A DNA stretch of 64,000 nucleotides from an uncultured Bacteroidia bacterium (GTDB lineage Bacteria > Bacteroidota > Bacteroidia > NS11-12g > UBA955). The position numbers and the translations under genes were made by a program. Below, piece by piece: positions 43,320 to 53,754 of the stretch (position 1 is its first letter; each line of letters begins with the position of its first letter). The DNA is taken from positions 329,054 through 393,053 of the forward strand of contig CALSPH010000002.1 of the NCBI GenBank assembly GCA_943788195.1. Reading direction: 5' to 3'. A model generated the notes under the pieces. It saw only the letters and a list, made by a program, of their open reading frames with translations, ran no database searches and was not told where the DNA came from.

Positions 43320-43939
43320 TTATTTCTCAATTATAACAAGAGTACCATTATGTCCAGCTACAGATCCTTTAACAACGATTGCATTGTCTTCGGGCATAAT
43401 TTTAACCACTTTATTGTTAATAGATTTTACTCTTTTGTTTCCCATATGACCTGCCATTCGCATTCCCTTGAATACTTTTGACGGGTACGATGAAGCACCA
43501 ATAGAACCAGGAGCTCTTAATCGATTATGCTGACCGTGCGTTGCTTGGCCAACACCGGCAAAGCCATGTCGTTTTACAACTCCTTGGAATCCTTTTCCTT
43601 TAGAGTTTGCCGTCTACATCAACAAACTCTCCCTCTTCAAAAATATCTACAGTAATTTCATCGCCTAAATTCAACTCGGTTGAATCTACTCTGAATTCCA
43701 TTAAAGTTCTTTTGGGAGTTGTTTTAGCTTTCTTATAATGACCCATCAATGCCTTGTTACTGTGCTTTTCTTTGGTTTCTCCATATCCGATCTGAACTGC
43801 ATTATAACCATCCGTTTCTACAGTTTTAACTTGAGTAACCACACATGGTCCTGCCTCAATCACTGTGCATGGGATATTCTTACCATCTTCACTGAAGATG
43901 CTGGTCATACCTATTTTCTTTCCTAATATTCGTTTGCAT
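43320..43939 (-). CDS. rplC: 50S ribosomal protein uL3, frame-disrupted at two GCAAAC sites
   Basis: The protein is clearly uL3: [20 protein letters not shown] at the N-terminus, [17 protein letters not shown] and [20 protein letters not shown] in the middle, and [14 protein letters not shown] at the end. It is not readable in one frame. The only ATG that precedes LGKKIGM (43939) is one base out of phase. The main frame also meets a TAA at 43602-43600, after VDVDGKL. Removing one A from each of two GCAAAC hexamers (43937-43932 and 43610-43605 on the minus strand) gives one continuous 205-residue uL3 starting [11 protein letters not shown]. Because uL3 is essential, sequence error or programmed slippage is more likely than loss. 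Spacing to rplD is one base. Confidence 0.93.
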
Positions 43940-43944
43940 TTTCC

Positions 43945-44253
43945 TTAAACTTTGATTTCAACGTCAACCCCGCTAGGCAACTCCAATTTCATTAAAGCAT
44001 CTACTGTTTTAGCAGAAGAACTGTAGATGTCTAACAATCTCTTGTATGAACACATTTGGAACTGCTCTCTTGCTTTTTTGTTTACGTGAGGCGAACGCAA
44101 CACAGTATACTTTTTCTTCTCTGTTGGCAATGGAATTGGACCGTTAACAACTGCACCAGTTACCTTTACCGATTTTACAATCTTCTCAGCAGACTGGTCT
44201 ACTAAATTGTGATCGTAAGACCTAAGCTTTATTCTTATTTTTTGGTTTACCAT
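43945..44253 (-). CDS. rpsJ: 30S ribosomal protein uS10 (NusE)
   Basis: The 102-residue protein has [40 protein letters not shown] and [20 protein letters not shown]. Besides its ribosomal role it joins NusB in antitermination and NusG in transcription-translation coupling. It lies directly after fusA (3 bases); tuf, which stands here in many bacteria, is missing. Confidence 0.98.
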   Translation of the reverse strand: MVNQKIRIKLRSYDHNLVDQSAEKIVKSVKVTGAVVNGPIPLPTEKKKYTVLRSPHVNKKAREQFQMCSYKRLLDIYSSSAKTVDALMKLELPSGVDVEIKV

Positions 44254-44256
44254 GGG

Positions 44257-46365
44257 TTATGCTTCTTTTAAACCTTGTACTTTTTTAATTACTTCTTCTG
44301 ATACATGCTTAGGCACGATATCGTAGTTTGAGAACTCCATTGTAGAAGTTGCTCTTCCTGATGACATCGTTCTCAACTGAGTTACGTATCCAAACATTTC
44401 TGACAAAGGCACCTTGCCTCTAATTACTTGAGCTCCTGCTCGCTCTTCCAATCCTTCGATTAGACCTCTTCTTCTATTTAAATCTCCTTGAATCTCTCCC
44501 ATATAATCAGCAGGAGTAAGAATTTCTAACTTCATAATCGGCTCCAAAATCACAGGAGAAGCTTGTTTAGCTGCAGCTTTAAATCCTTGTTTCGCAGCTA
44601 CCTCAAACGATAAGGTATCTGAATCCACCGCATGAAAACCACCATCAAATAATCTTACTTTGATTTGATTTACAGGATAACCAGCCAAAACACCTGTTAT
44701 CATTGCTTGTTTAAATCCTTTTTCAACCGCTGGAATAAATTCTCTTGGAATTGATCCACCTTTGATTTGATCCACAAATTGAACGCCATCTTCTTTAAAG
44801 TCTTCATCTACTGGAGATAATTCAAACTGAATATCTGCAAATTTACCTTTACCACCTGATTGTTTCTTAAATGTTTCTCTGTGAATAACAGAACCTGTAA
44901 TTGCTTCTTTGTAAGCAACTTGAGGTGCCCCTTGATTCACTTCAACATTAAACTCGCGTCTCAGACGATCCATTAGAACATCAAGGTGTAACTCACCCAT
45001 ACCACTTATTACAGTTTGAGAAGTCTCTTGATCTGTATTTACTCTAAAAGTTGGATCTTCTTCCGCTAGTTTTGCTAAAGCAATTCCCAACTTATCTGAA
45101 TCAGCTTGTGTCTTAGGCTCAACAGCTACACCAATTACTGGTTCAGGGAAATTCATGGATTCAAGCACAATTGGATGCTTTTCATCACACAAGGTATCTC
45201 CTGTTTTAATATCTTTAAATCCAACTGCCGCACCAATATCACCCGCTCCTAATTGCTCAATGGGATTTTGTTTATTTGCATGCATCTGAAATAAACGAGA
45301 AATTCTCTCTTTATTTCCGCTTCGAGTATTTAAAACATACGAACCTGCTTTTAACATCCCAGAATAGATACGCATAAATGCCAATCTACCTACAAATGGA
45401 TCCGTTGTAATTTTAAAGGCCAAACCTGCCAATGGAGAATCGTAATTTGGTTGTCTTATTTCCTCTTCTCCCGTTTTAGGATGGGTTCCTATTGTGTTTT
45501 CTCTATCTACTGGGCTAGGCATTAATTCCATAACCAAATCAAGCATCGTTTGAACACCTTTGTTCTTAAATGCAGAACCACACATCATTGGGATAATTTT
45601 CAACTCAATACAAGCCGCTCTCAACGCATTCAATATTTCTTCTTCTGTAATAGATTCAGAATCTTCAAAGAATTTCTCTAATAGCGTATCGTCATAATCA
45701 GAAACAGCTTCCAATAGAACTTCTCTCCATTTAGTCGCCTCTTCAATCATATCTTCAGGAACAGGTATCGTTTCAAAGGTCATTCCATGATCTTCTTCAT
45801 TCCAGATAATTCCTTTGAAATTAATCAAATCAACTACTCCTTTAAAGCCAATTTCAGAACCGATAGGTAATTGCAATGGAACTGCATTACTACCTAACAT
45901 ACTTTTCACTTGAGCTACAACATTCAAGAAATCTGCACCTTGACGATCCATTTTGTTAACAAAACCGATACGAGGTACTGAATAATTATCTGCTAATCTC
46001 CAGTTTGTTTCAGACTGCGGCTCAACACCATCCACTGCACTAAACAAGAAAACAAGACCATCTAATACACGCAAAGAACGATTTACTTCAACCGTAAAAT
46101 CCACGTGACCAGGTGTATCTATAATATTAATATGATACTGATCTCCTCTATAAGTCCATTGCACTGTAGTAGCAGCAGAAGTAATGGTTATACCTCTTTC
46201 TTGCTCTTGTGCCATATGATCCATTGTTGCTGCACCATCATGCACCTCACCAATTTTATGATTAATACCACAGTAATAAAGGATTCGCTCAGTCGTGGTA
46301 GTTTTACCCGCATCAATATGAGCAGCGATGCCTATATTTCTTGTATATTTTAAATCTCTTGCCAT
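44257..46365 (-). CDS. fusA: Elongation factor G
   Basis: The 702-residue translocase has the GTPase motifs [31 protein letters not shown] and [10 protein letters not shown], followed by domains II-V with [20 protein letters not shown] and [20 protein letters not shown]. It moves tRNA and mRNA through the ribosome. It lies between rpsG (13 bases) and rpsJ, the usual str-operon place. Confidence 0.98.
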   Translation of the reverse strand: MARDLKYTRNIGIAAHIDAGKTTTTERILYYCGINHKIGEVHDGAATMDHMAQEQERGITITSAATTVQWTYRGDQYHINIIDTPGHVDFTVEVNRSLRVLDGLVFLFSAVDGVEPQSETNWRLADNYSVPRIGFVNKMDRQGADFLNVVAQVKSMLGSNAVPLQLPIGSEIGFKGVVDLINFKGIIWNEEDHGMTFETIPVPEDMIEEATKWREVLLEAVSDYDDTLLEKFFEDSESITEEEILNALRAACIELKIIPMMCGSAFKNKGVQTMLDLVMELMPSPVDRENTIGTHPKTGEEEIRQPNYDSPLAGLAFKITTDPFVGRLAFMRIYSGMLKAGSYVLNTRSGNKERISRLFQMHANKQNPIEQLGAGDIGAAVGFKDIKTGDTLCDEKHPIVLESMNFPEPVIGVAVEPKTQADSDKLGIALAKLAEEDPTFRVNTDQETSQTVISGMGELHLDVLMDRLRREFNVEVNQGAPQVAYKEAITGSVIHRETFKKQSGGKGKFADIQFELSPVDEDFKEDGVQFVDQIKGGSIPREFIPAVEKGFKQAMITGVLAGYPVNQIKVRLFDGGFHAVDSDTLSFEVAAKQGFKAAAKQASPVILEPIMKLEILTPADYMGEIQGDLNRRRGLIEGLEERAGAQVIRGKVPLSEMFGYVTQLRTMSSGRATSTMEFSNYDIVPKHVSEEVIKKVQGLKEA

Positions 46366-46378
46366 TATCTCTTACTAA

Positions 46379-46849
46379 TTATGCTCTAAAATGTGCGAAT
46401 GCTTTATTGGCATCTGCCATTCTATGCGTGTCATCTTTCTTTTTAACTGATGCACCTTCACCTTTTGAAGCGGCTATAATTTCATTTGCTAACCGTTCTG
46501 ACATGGATTTCTCATTTCTTGCTCTTGCATATTTGATCATCCATTTCATTCCAACAGAAACTTTTCTTGATGGAGCAACTTCAGTAGGGATTTGAAAGGT
46601 AGCCCCTCCAACTCTTCTTGCTTTTACTTCAACTGCTGGCATTACATTATTAAGTGCCTTTTTAAACGTTTCAATTCCTGCCTCTTCAGTCACTTTCTTT
46701 TCTACCAACTCTAAAGCGGTATAAAAAATGTTTTGAGAAACTGATTTCTTACCGGCCATCATCATCATGTTAACGAATCTAGCAACAGTTACATCGTTAA
46801 ATTTAGGATCAGGAGTTAGTACTCTCTCTTTTGCTTTCGACTTTCTCAT
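46379..46849 (-). CDS. rpsG: 30S ribosomal protein uS7
   Basis: The 156-residue protein has MRKSKAKERVLTPDPKFNDV, VTVARFVNMMMMAGKKSVSQ and VGGATFQIPTEVAPSRKVSV. It organises the head of the 30S and contacts E-site tRNA. It is 2 bases after rpsL. Confidence 0.98.
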   Translation of the reverse strand: MRKSKAKERVLTPDPKFNDVTVARFVNMMMMAGKKSVSQNIFYTALELVEKKVTEEAGIETFKKALNNVMPAVEVKARRVGGATFQIPTEVAPSRKVSVGMKWMIKYARARNEKSMSERLANEIIAASKGEGASVKKKDDTHRMADANKAFAHFRA

Positions 46850-46851
46850 GA

Positions 46852-47226
46852 CTATTTGTTAGGTTTTTTAGTTCCGTACTTAGATCTTCTTTGGTTTCTG
46901 CCTTCAACACCTGCTGTGTCTAAAGCTCCTCGAATGATATGATATCTTACTCCTGGTAAATCTTTTACTCTTCCTCCTCTTACTAAAACAATTGAGTGCT
47001 CTTGTAAATTATGACCTTCTCCAGGGATATATGCATTAACCTCTTTTTGATTGGTTAAACGCACACGCGCAACTTTACGCATTGCTGAGTTAGGTTTCTT
47101 AGGTGTGGTAGTATATACACGAGTGCAAACACCTCGTCTCTGAGGGCATGAATCTAGTGCTCTAGATTTGCTCGTTGTGGTCAGTTTTTTACGACCTTTA
47201 CGTACCAGTTGTTGTATAGTTGGCAT
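46852..47226 (-). CDS. rpsL: 30S ribosomal protein uS12
   Basis: The 124-residue protein starts [20 protein letters not shown]. The two loops where streptomycin-resistance changes occur read [20 protein letters not shown] and [14 protein letters not shown], with the wild-type lysines in place. It is the first gene of the superoperon and is preceded by a good promoter. Confidence 0.98.
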   Translation of the reverse strand: MPTIQQLVRKGRKKLTTTSKSRALDSCPQRRGVCTRVYTTTPKKPNSAMRKVARVRLTNQKEVNAYIPGEGHNLQEHSIVLVRGGRVKDLPGVRYHIIRGALDTAGVEGRNQRRSKYGTKKPNK

Positions 47227-47259
47227 ATTACTTTATGGTTACTTCTTCAAAAAGGACTG

Positions 47260-47291
47260 CAAAAGTAGGTCTTTGGGATTAATTTACCAAA
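47260..47291 (-). promoter_or_regulatory. Promoter of the ribosomal protein superoperon
   Basis: On the minus strand TTTG at 47291-47288, a 20-base spacer and TACTTTTG at 47267-47260 match the consensus at both elements. The rpsL ATG is 33 bases after the -7 box. It is the best-formed promoter of the window. Confidence 0.7.
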
Positions 47292-47387
47292 GGGGTTTTT
47301 AAAAAAAGTTTAGTTTATTTTAAAGCTTGAAAGGATGCAACTTATTCACACAAAAAAGTGTAAATCGAATCGCGGGTAAAAAATGGT

Positions 47388-48998
47388 TTAACCCTTGTGA
47401 TGCATAGCCGCTTTAACGAAGCTGACAAAAAGTGGATGAGGATTTTCAACGGTACTTTTTAGCTCTGGATGATATTGAACTCCTACAAAATAAGGGTGAT
47501 TTTCTACCTCAACCACTTCCGCAAGTTGTGTATCCGGATTTATACCTGTTATCCGCATCCCATTTTCCTCAAAATCCTTCTTAAATCTATCGTTAAACTC
47601 AAAACGATGTCTATGGCGTTCCGAAATCTTGGTTCGACCATACGCTTTGGCTGCTAATGACTTTTTCTCTAAATGACAATCATATGCCCCGAGACGCATG
47701 GTTCCTCCCATGTTTACAATCTTTTTTTGATCTTCCATCAAATCAATCACTTTGTATTTCGCTTTTGGGCTCATTTCAGCACTGTATGCATTCTTTAATT
47801 TAAGCACATTGCGCGCATACTCGATTACAGCACATTGCATGCCCAAGCATATTCCGAAAAATGGAATATTGTTTTCACGCACATACTTAATAGCGGCCAC
47901 CTTACCATCTATTCCTCTGCTGCCAAAACCAGGAGCAACAAGAACACCGTCATACTTACCCAATATATAATCTGCTTTTTTGTCACTCACTAATTCTGAA
48001 TGAATAAAATCCACATGTACCTTACACTCGTTACTTGCACCAGCATGAATAAATGCCTCGGTAATTGATTTATAGGCATCTGGCAATTCAACGTACTTGC
48101 CCACCAAAGCAATATTCACTTCGTTCTTCGGATGCTTGTATCGCAGTAAGAATTCTTTCCATTTGTCTAAGTTGGGATTCTCCTTCGTTGATAATTTTAG
48201 TTTTTTCAATACAACGATATCCAACTTCTCCTTTTGCATAATAAGGGGAACATCATAGATGGTATCCACATCGATGCTCTCGATAACCGCATTTGGTTTT
48301 ACGTTACAAAACTTGGCGATTTTATTTCTTAGCTCTTGATTTAAATGATGCTCTGTTCTACAAACCAATACATCTGGCTGCACACCATATTCCAATAACA
48401 TTTTAACGGAATGCTGAGTTGGCTTGGTTTTTAACTCCCCTGCAGCAGCCAAATACGGCACCAGAGTTAGATGAATAACAATGCAATCGGTATTTGGCTT
48501 TTCCCAGATAAACTGACGCACCGCTTCCACAAAAGGTAGCGATTCTATGTCACCTACAGTGCCTCCTAATTCAGTTATAACAATATCGTAATCTCCGGTT
48601 TCACCCAGTTTACTAATATTTTTTTTTATCTCATCTGTGATATGCGGTACTACCTGAACTGTTTTACCTAAATAAACTCCTTTACGTTCGTTATTAATAA
48701 CGGTTTGATAAATTCTTCCAGTGGTTACATTGTTTGCTTGAGAGGTAAACGTATTCAAAAAACGCTCATAATGCCCCAAATCCAAATCGGTTTCAGCACC
48801 GTCTTCCGTTACATAACATTCACCGTGCTCATAAGGGTTCAATGTACCTGGATCTACATTGATATAAGGATCCAGTTTTTGAATGGTCACCCGATGACCA
48901 CGCGTTTGTAGAAGTTTTGCTAAAGAGGCACTTATAATTCCCTTACCCAAGGAAGAAGTAACCCCGCCAGTCACGAAGATGTATTTGCAATTGCTCAT
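47388..48998 (-). CDS. pyrG: CTP synthase
   Basis: This 536-residue enzyme aminates UTP with glutamine and ATP. The N-terminal synthetase domain has [20 protein letters not shown]. The C-terminal class I glutamine amidotransferase holds the catalytic Cys in [18 protein letters not shown] and the His/Glu in [14 protein letters not shown]. The upstream region has TACTTTTG 35 bases before the ATG. rpsL lies 161 bases downstream on the same strand with its own promoter. Confidence 0.97.
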   Translation of the reverse strand: MSNCKYIFVTGGVTSSLGKGIISASLAKLLQTRGHRVTIQKLDPYINVDPGTLNPYEHGECYVTEDGAETDLDLGHYERFLNTFTSQANNVTTGRIYQTVINNERKGVYLGKTVQVVPHITDEIKKNISKLGETGDYDIVITELGGTVGDIESLPFVEAVRQFIWEKPNTDCIVIHLTLVPYLAAAGELKTKPTQHSVKMLLEYGVQPDVLVCRTEHHLNQELRNKIAKFCNVKPNAVIESIDVDTIYDVPLIMQKEKLDIVVLKKLKLSTKENPNLDKWKEFLLRYKHPKNEVNIALVGKYVELPDAYKSITEAFIHAGASNECKVHVDFIHSELVSDKKADYILGKYDGVLVAPGFGSRGIDGKVAAIKYVRENNIPFFGICLGMQCAVIEYARNVLKLKNAYSAEMSPKAKYKVIDLMEDQKKIVNMGGTMRLGAYDCHLEKKSLAAKAYGRTKISERHRHRFEFNDRFKKDFEENGMRITGINPDTQLAEVVEVENHPYFVGVQYHPELKSTVENPHPLFVSFVKAAMHHKG

Positions 48999-49033
48999 TT
49001 TGGTAGCTTAATTTGGTATTGGTAACTGGAAAG

Positions 49034-49041
49034 CAAAAGTA
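49034..49041 (-). promoter_or_regulatory. -7 promoter element of pyrG
   Basis: TACTTTTG on the minus strand matches the consensus, 35 bases before the ATG at 48998. A -33 TTG is not evident. Confidence 0.45.
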
Positions 49042-49119
49042 CGGAAGAAAAATTGGGCGAAATAGTGTTTACCCAAATAAGAATTCATGTTTTATCAACA
49101 TGAAAATTTTTTCAATAAT

Positions 49120-50679
49120 TTAGGCGTCTACATGAAGAGCTGAATTTTGTTTTACATGTGCTAACCAACTCGCATACAGCTGATCATTCATCACTCTTGG
49201 GAATTTATTTTGCGCACCTAACTTCCCCCTCTGTTCCATCCAATCAATAAATGCAGACTTTGGCAACACGGTTAATTCTATATTACGCAATGCAAATTTC
49301 CGTTCAACAAGGTAATCATCATTGGCTTCTTTCAGCAGTTCATCCAATCGAGTTTTGACAAAATCCACATCCAATGCCTCATCACAGGCAAGGTACCACT
49401 GATGTCCGAAATGGCCATTTTGAATCGTGCCCTTAACAGTGAATTCAGTAATTTCGTGCCCCAATTCCTCCGATAGTGCAACTATTGCTGCGTTCATATT
49501 CTCAACACTTAAATGTTCTCCGCATAAGCTAAGAAAATGTTTGGTGCGTCCTGTGATCACCATTTCAAATTTATCGGTATTAATAAAACGAATGGTATCT
49601 CCCAATATATAGCGCCAAGCACCACTGCAGGTTGTAATCACAATGGCATAATCCACATCGGGTTTAATTTGACTTACATTGATGATGGATGCACCGGTTC
49701 TAACATCTCCATTTGAATCAAAATTCATTTCATTGAAAGGAATGAATTCATAATACACACCATTTCTAAAGACCAAACGCATGCCTTTATCCTGCTCCCT
49801 AACTTGGAAGGCAATAAAACCTTCTGAGGCCAAATAGGTCTCAAAATATTTCAAAGGCTTTGCTAAATATTTATCAAAGCTTTGCTGGTATGGCTTAAAA
49901 GATACACCCCCATGTACATAAACGCAGAGATGCGGCCACATATCGTGAATGGTATTTAAATCATAGGTTTTGATGATGCGTTCAAAAAGCATTTGAATCC
50001 ATGCGGGCACACCTGCGATCATGGCAACATCCCAATTTGGGGCCTGTTCCACCATCATATTGATTTTATGGTCCCATTCCTTTTGATTGCGAATATGGGG
50101 TTCTGGCTTTGAGAATCTGCGCATCCATACCGGAATATTGCTGGTAGTAATTCCACTTAGGTCACCAGAAAAATTATTTCCGTTGAATTCTAAGTCGGTA
50201 CTGCCCCCCACAAAAAGATAATTTTTTGTAAGATAATCTTTGGGTAAATCGGTTTTAGCTACATGAAACAATTGGCGAGCACTTGCTTTCTTGATGTTTT
50301 TTAACATCTTGTCGGACACCGGAATATATTTACTTGCAGCATCGGTAGTACCACTGCTTAATGCAAAGTATGAAATTTGGCCAGGCCAACATACATTTTC
50401 CTCTCCCTCATACGCCCTTTGCCAATAAGACTTCATTGCTAAATAAGAAGATACCGGTACTGATTGGAATGCTTCTTCGAGTTCATCCTTACGAATCATT
50501 TCGCTAAAATTATATTCCTCGCCAAATACGGTATTCTTCGCTTCAGTTAAAAGCATTCGGAGGGTTTTGTGCTGGCTCTGTATGGCTTTGTTTCGCTTAA
50601 ATAGGCGCAACGGCCCTGGTTTACCTTCTCTAAAGAGTTGGTCCAGTTTAAAGCGTTGATTTTCTAATCCTTTTGACAC
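49120..50679 (-). CDS. GH3-like acyl-acid-amido synthetase family protein
   Basis: The 519-residue protein belongs to the GH3 auxin-responsive family of ANL-type adenylating enzymes. The ATP loop is YFALSSGTTDAASKYIPVSD near residue 105, and further family blocks are YEFIPFNEMNFDSNG and SGAWRYILGDTIRFIN, then ITGRTKHFLSLCGEHLS. In plants GH3 enzymes join amino acids to hormones; the bacterial substrate is unknown. The start is GTG at 50679, sharing one base with the relA stop (TAGTG), so it is translationally coupled to the stringent-response gene. Confidence 0.9.
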   Translation of the reverse strand: MSKGLENQRFKLDQLFREGKPGPLRLFKRNKAIQSQHKTLRMLLTEAKNTVFGEEYNFSEMIRKDELEEAFQSVPVSSYLAMKSYWQRAYEGEENVCWPGQISYFALSSGTTDAASKYIPVSDKMLKNIKKASARQLFHVAKTDLPKDYLTKNYLFVGGSTDLEFNGNNFSGDLSGITTSNIPVWMRRFSKPEPHIRNQKEWDHKINMMVEQAPNWDVAMIAGVPAWIQMLFERIIKTYDLNTIHDMWPHLCVYVHGGVSFKPYQQSFDKYLAKPLKYFETYLASEGFIAFQVREQDKGMRLVFRNGVYYEFIPFNEMNFDSNGDVRTGASIINVSQIKPDVDYAIVITTCSGAWRYILGDTIRFINTDKFEMVITGRTKHFLSLCGEHLSVENMNAAIVALSEELGHEITEFTVKGTIQNGHFGHQWYLACDEALDVDFVKTRLDELLKEANDDYLVERKFALRNIELTVLPKSAFIDWMEQRGKLGAQNKFPRVMNDQLYASWLAHVKQNSALHVDA

Positions 50680-52928
50680 TACTCCTTTGCTTCTATTCGA
50701 ATAACTTTCATATGTTCATTGGTAGCTTCTAATTGGTTGATTAATTCTTCCAAATGCTTAGTATCATAAATGTATACCAAGATTTTACCTTCAAATGTGC
50801 CACCCTCATTGCTTTCAACGGTAATACTTTTCATATTCACTTGAAGCTGTTTACTGATTGTATCGGTAATGGTAGAAATAATTCCAACATCATCAAATCC
50901 AGTTACCCGAATTCCAGCTAAAAATTCCTTCTGCCCTTCATACGGTTTCCATCGCCATTCAGCCTTAATAATGCGATAGCCATAATTGCTCATCAAACCT
51001 GTCGCGTTTGGACAATTGGTACGATGAATTTTAATTCCAGCGTTAATGGTTATGAATCCAAAAATGGAATCACCTGGAATTGGATTACAGCATTTGGCAA
51101 ATGAGTAGTCAAAATGATCATCCTCACCCAGCACAATCTCTTTCTTATCTCTCAGTCTTTCAATCGACTGCTTTTTACTGCCCGGTTTATTTACAGAGCG
51201 TGCCTTAACAATGGTATTTGGATCCAGAATGGTCTTTAACTTCAATTGCTCCTTTGGGATTTTCCCTACAGCAACATCATGATAAAAATCTTGAGAAGTA
51301 TGGCATTTAAAATACTTGAACAGCTTAGTGAGTTTCTCGTTGTCCGGCTTAATCTTCTCACTTCTAAACTTGCGATTGACAATAGCTTGGCCTTCTTCCG
51401 CAATTTTTTTCCGTTCCTCTTTCAGCGCACTCTTGATGCGCGACTTAGCCTTGCCCGTTTGAACAATTTTTTTCCACTCTTCACGGGGTTTCTGCTTCTC
51501 TGATGTAATGACTTCAATTTGATCACCATTCTCTAGCTTGTGATTAATGGGCTTTAACTTTCCATTGATCTTGGCACCAATACATTTATCACCAATCTTC
51601 GTATGAATATCATAGGCGAAATCTAACACCACACTCCCATTGGTTAACCTTTTTAAATCACCCGTGGGAGTAAAGACAAATATTTCCGGGTTATCTAGAT
51701 TCACAGTCAAGTCATCCAAAATACCCATTTCATGTGCATCTGGATTACTTAGAATTTCTTTAATATTCGCCAACCAACGATCAAAACCATCGCTGCTATC
51801 ATTCTTTAAACCGTCCCCCTCATTTTTGTACTTCCAATGAGCTGCATATCCTCTTTCAGCAATCTCATCCATCCGTTGCGTGCGAATCTGAACTTCAACC
51901 CATCGTCCATCTGGACCCATCACAGTAGAGTGAACCGCTTCATAACCATTCGGTTTTGGTGCACTTAACCAGTCTCGGTATCGTTTTGGGTTTGGCACAA
52001 ACATATCTGTGATGATGGCATATACTTTCCAACACAAAATACGCTCTTGTGCTTTGTTGACATTGGGATTGTTTAAAATAATTCGTACAGCAAGAAGATC
52101 ATACACTTCATTAATATTTACGCCTTGTTTGACCATTTTTTTATAAATGGAGTAAATGGATTTGGGTCTGCCAGTAATGACAAACTCAATTCCACCAATT
52201 TTGTTCAGCTTCTCTTTCACTGGTTCAATGAAATTGGCAATCAGTTTTTTACGTTGCGCCTTTTTACTTTGCAAACCATCTGCAATCGCATGATATTTAT
52301 CCGGTTGGGTATGCTTCAGTGAAAGATCTTCCAGTTCGGTTTTAATAGCATTTAGACCCAAGCGATGTGCCAAAGGCGCATACAGATAAAGTGTTTCTGA
52401 ACCAATCTTAAGTTGGTTCTTTTTACTCATTGATGAAAGCGTTCGCATGTTATGCAATCGATCGCAAAGCTTGATAAGAATTACGCGAACATCATCTGCC
52501 ATGGTAAGCAGCAGTTTTCGGAAGTTTTCCGCCTGCATACTGTCTTTACCAACAATAACTCCGTCTATTTTGGTAAGTCCCGAAATTATACTTGCGACTT
52601 TTTCACCAAATCGATCTTTTATTCCATCAATGGTCCATTCAGAATCTTCAACTACATCGTGCAACAATGCACAAATTATTGCAGTTGCACCAAGGCCTAT
52701 TTCTTCTGCAGCAATTCTAGCTACCGCAATTGGATGTAGTATATAAGGCTCGCCTGATTTTCTACGCATATTTTTATGCGCATCAACGGCAACATCAAAT
52801 GCTTTTCTGAGTTGCTGTTTATCTTCCTTCGTCAGGTTGCCCGGTATCTTGCGAAGTAATGCACGATACTGCTTTACAATTTCCTTACGCTCTTCTTCCT
52901 CTTTTAAAATGGTAACTTCCTTGGACAT
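50679..52928 (-). CDS. Bifunctional (p)ppGpp synthetase/hydrolase, RelA/SpoT family
   Basis: The 749-residue protein has the HD hydrolase domain (about 45-200, with ALLHDVVEDSEWT and LCDRLHNMRT), the synthetase domain (about 240-370, with GRPKSIYSIYKKM and YRDWLSAPKPNGYEAVHSTV), TGS (about 400-460), and a C-terminal ACT domain. Both active sites look intact, so it should make and break the alarmone. It follows dapB after 6 bases and is coupled to the GH3-like gene. Confidence 0.95.
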   Translation of the reverse strand: MSKEVTILKEEEERKEIVKQYRALLRKIPGNLTKEDKQQLRKAFDVAVDAHKNMRRKSGEPYILHPIAVARIAAEEIGLGATAIICALLHDVVEDSEWTIDGIKDRFGEKVASIISGLTKIDGVIVGKDSMQAENFRKLLLTMADDVRVILIKLCDRLHNMRTLSSMSKKNQLKIGSETLYLYAPLAHRLGLNAIKTELEDLSLKHTQPDKYHAIADGLQSKKAQRKKLIANFIEPVKEKLNKIGGIEFVITGRPKSIYSIYKKMVKQGVNINEVYDLLAVRIILNNPNVNKAQERILCWKVYAIITDMFVPNPKRYRDWLSAPKPNGYEAVHSTVMGPDGRWVEVQIRTQRMDEIAERGYAAHWKYKNEGDGLKNDSSDGFDRWLANIKEILSNPDAHEMGILDDLTVNLDNPEIFVFTPTGDLKRLTNGSVVLDFAYDIHTKIGDKCIGAKINGKLKPINHKLENGDQIEVITSEKQKPREEWKKIVQTGKAKSRIKSALKEERKKIAEEGQAIVNRKFRSEKIKPDNEKLTKLFKYFKCHTSQDFYHDVAVGKIPKEQLKLKTILDPNTIVKARSVNKPGSKKQSIERLRDKKEIVLGEDDHFDYSFAKCCNPIPGDSIFGFITINAGIKIHRTNCPNATGLMSNYGYRIIKAEWRWKPYEGQKEFLAGIRVTGFDDVGIISTITDTISKQLQVNMKSITVESNEGGTFEGKILVYIYDTKHLEELINQLEATNEHMKVIRIEAKE

Positions 52929-52934
52929 ATGTTA

Positions 52935-53657
52935 TTAGATCCCTAAAACATCATTCATTGTGAACACCCCTTTTTTACCTACCAGCCACTTGGCAGCAAT
53001 AATGGCTCCAGAGGCAAAGCCCGTTCTGTTTTTTGCCTTATGCTCTATAAATAACGTATCAATTTTTGATTCGTACTTAATGCTATGCGTTCCTGGAACT
53101 TCCGGTTCACGCTTGCAAAGTATCGAAAGTTCATTTTCATTTTCCGCTGATATGGTTTCGCCCTCCAAATAGGCTCTGATCGAATCTATTTCGCCTGAGG
53201 CATTGATGATATCATTTGCGAGGGTTGTTGCTGTGCCGCTAGGGTGGTCCAACTTTTGAAGGTGGTGTACTTCTTCCATGCTGACCTTATACTCCGGAAA
53301 CTTGTTCATTATTTTTGCAAGCTCACGATTGATTTTGAAGAAAACATTCACACCAATACTAAAATTGGTTGCGGTAAGCAATGCTCCGTCATTTTGACTT
53401 GAAATTTCCTTGATTTCCTCGAATCGATCATACCACGCTGTGGTTCCACATACTACAGGTAAGTGATTTTCGATACAAAACTTCAAATTATCAAAAGCAG
53501 AGGAAGGTTGGGTAAACTCAATGCAAACGTCTGCCCCCATTGCTTTAGGTAATTCTTCTGCATCATTAATAATAGCATGAATTTGATAGCCTTGGTCCAA
53601 TGCAATTTGTTCTATTGCCTTTCCCATTTTACCGTATCCAATTAATGCGATTTTCAT
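52935..53657 (-). CDS. dapB: 4-hydroxy-tetrahydrodipicolinate reductase
   Basis: DapB reduces the dihydrodipicolinate precursor in lysine and diaminopimelate synthesis. The 240-residue protein has the NAD(P) loop IGYGKMGKAIEQIA, VCGTTAWYDRFEE, and the catalytic signature EEVHHLQKLDHPSGTATTLA with His and Lys in place. Length is a little under the 250-270 typical of proteobacteria but normal for Bacteroidota. It heads the dapB-relA-GH3 unit. Confidence 0.95.
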   Translation of the reverse strand: MKIALIGYGKMGKAIEQIALDQGYQIHAIINDAEELPKAMGADVCIEFTQPSSAFDNLKFCIENHLPVVCGTTAWYDRFEEIKEISSQNDGALLTATNFSIGVNVFFKINRELAKIMNKFPEYKVSMEEVHHLQKLDHPSGTATTLANDIINASGEIDSIRAYLEGETISAENENELSILCKREPEVPGTHSIKYESKIDTLFIEHKAKNRTGFASGAIIAAKWLVGKKGVFTMNDVLGI

Positions 53658-53754
53658 ATTTAATATCTTGTACTGCGAAATTAGATTTTATTTAGTAAAA
53701 CCTCTGCAAATTGCCCTACTTTAATTGATTCTCAACCAATGCTAGTATATTAAT

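Noticed and set aside
43318..43320. Upstream TTG (43330) as the start of rplD
   Set aside because: It would overlap rplC, whereas the ATG at 43318 gives the usual uL4 N-terminus one base after the rplC stop.
33040..47226. Many open frames opposite or out of phase with the ribosomal protein genes
   Set aside because: They mirror the codon pattern of the real genes, have no spacing or motif support, and overlap essential coding sequence.
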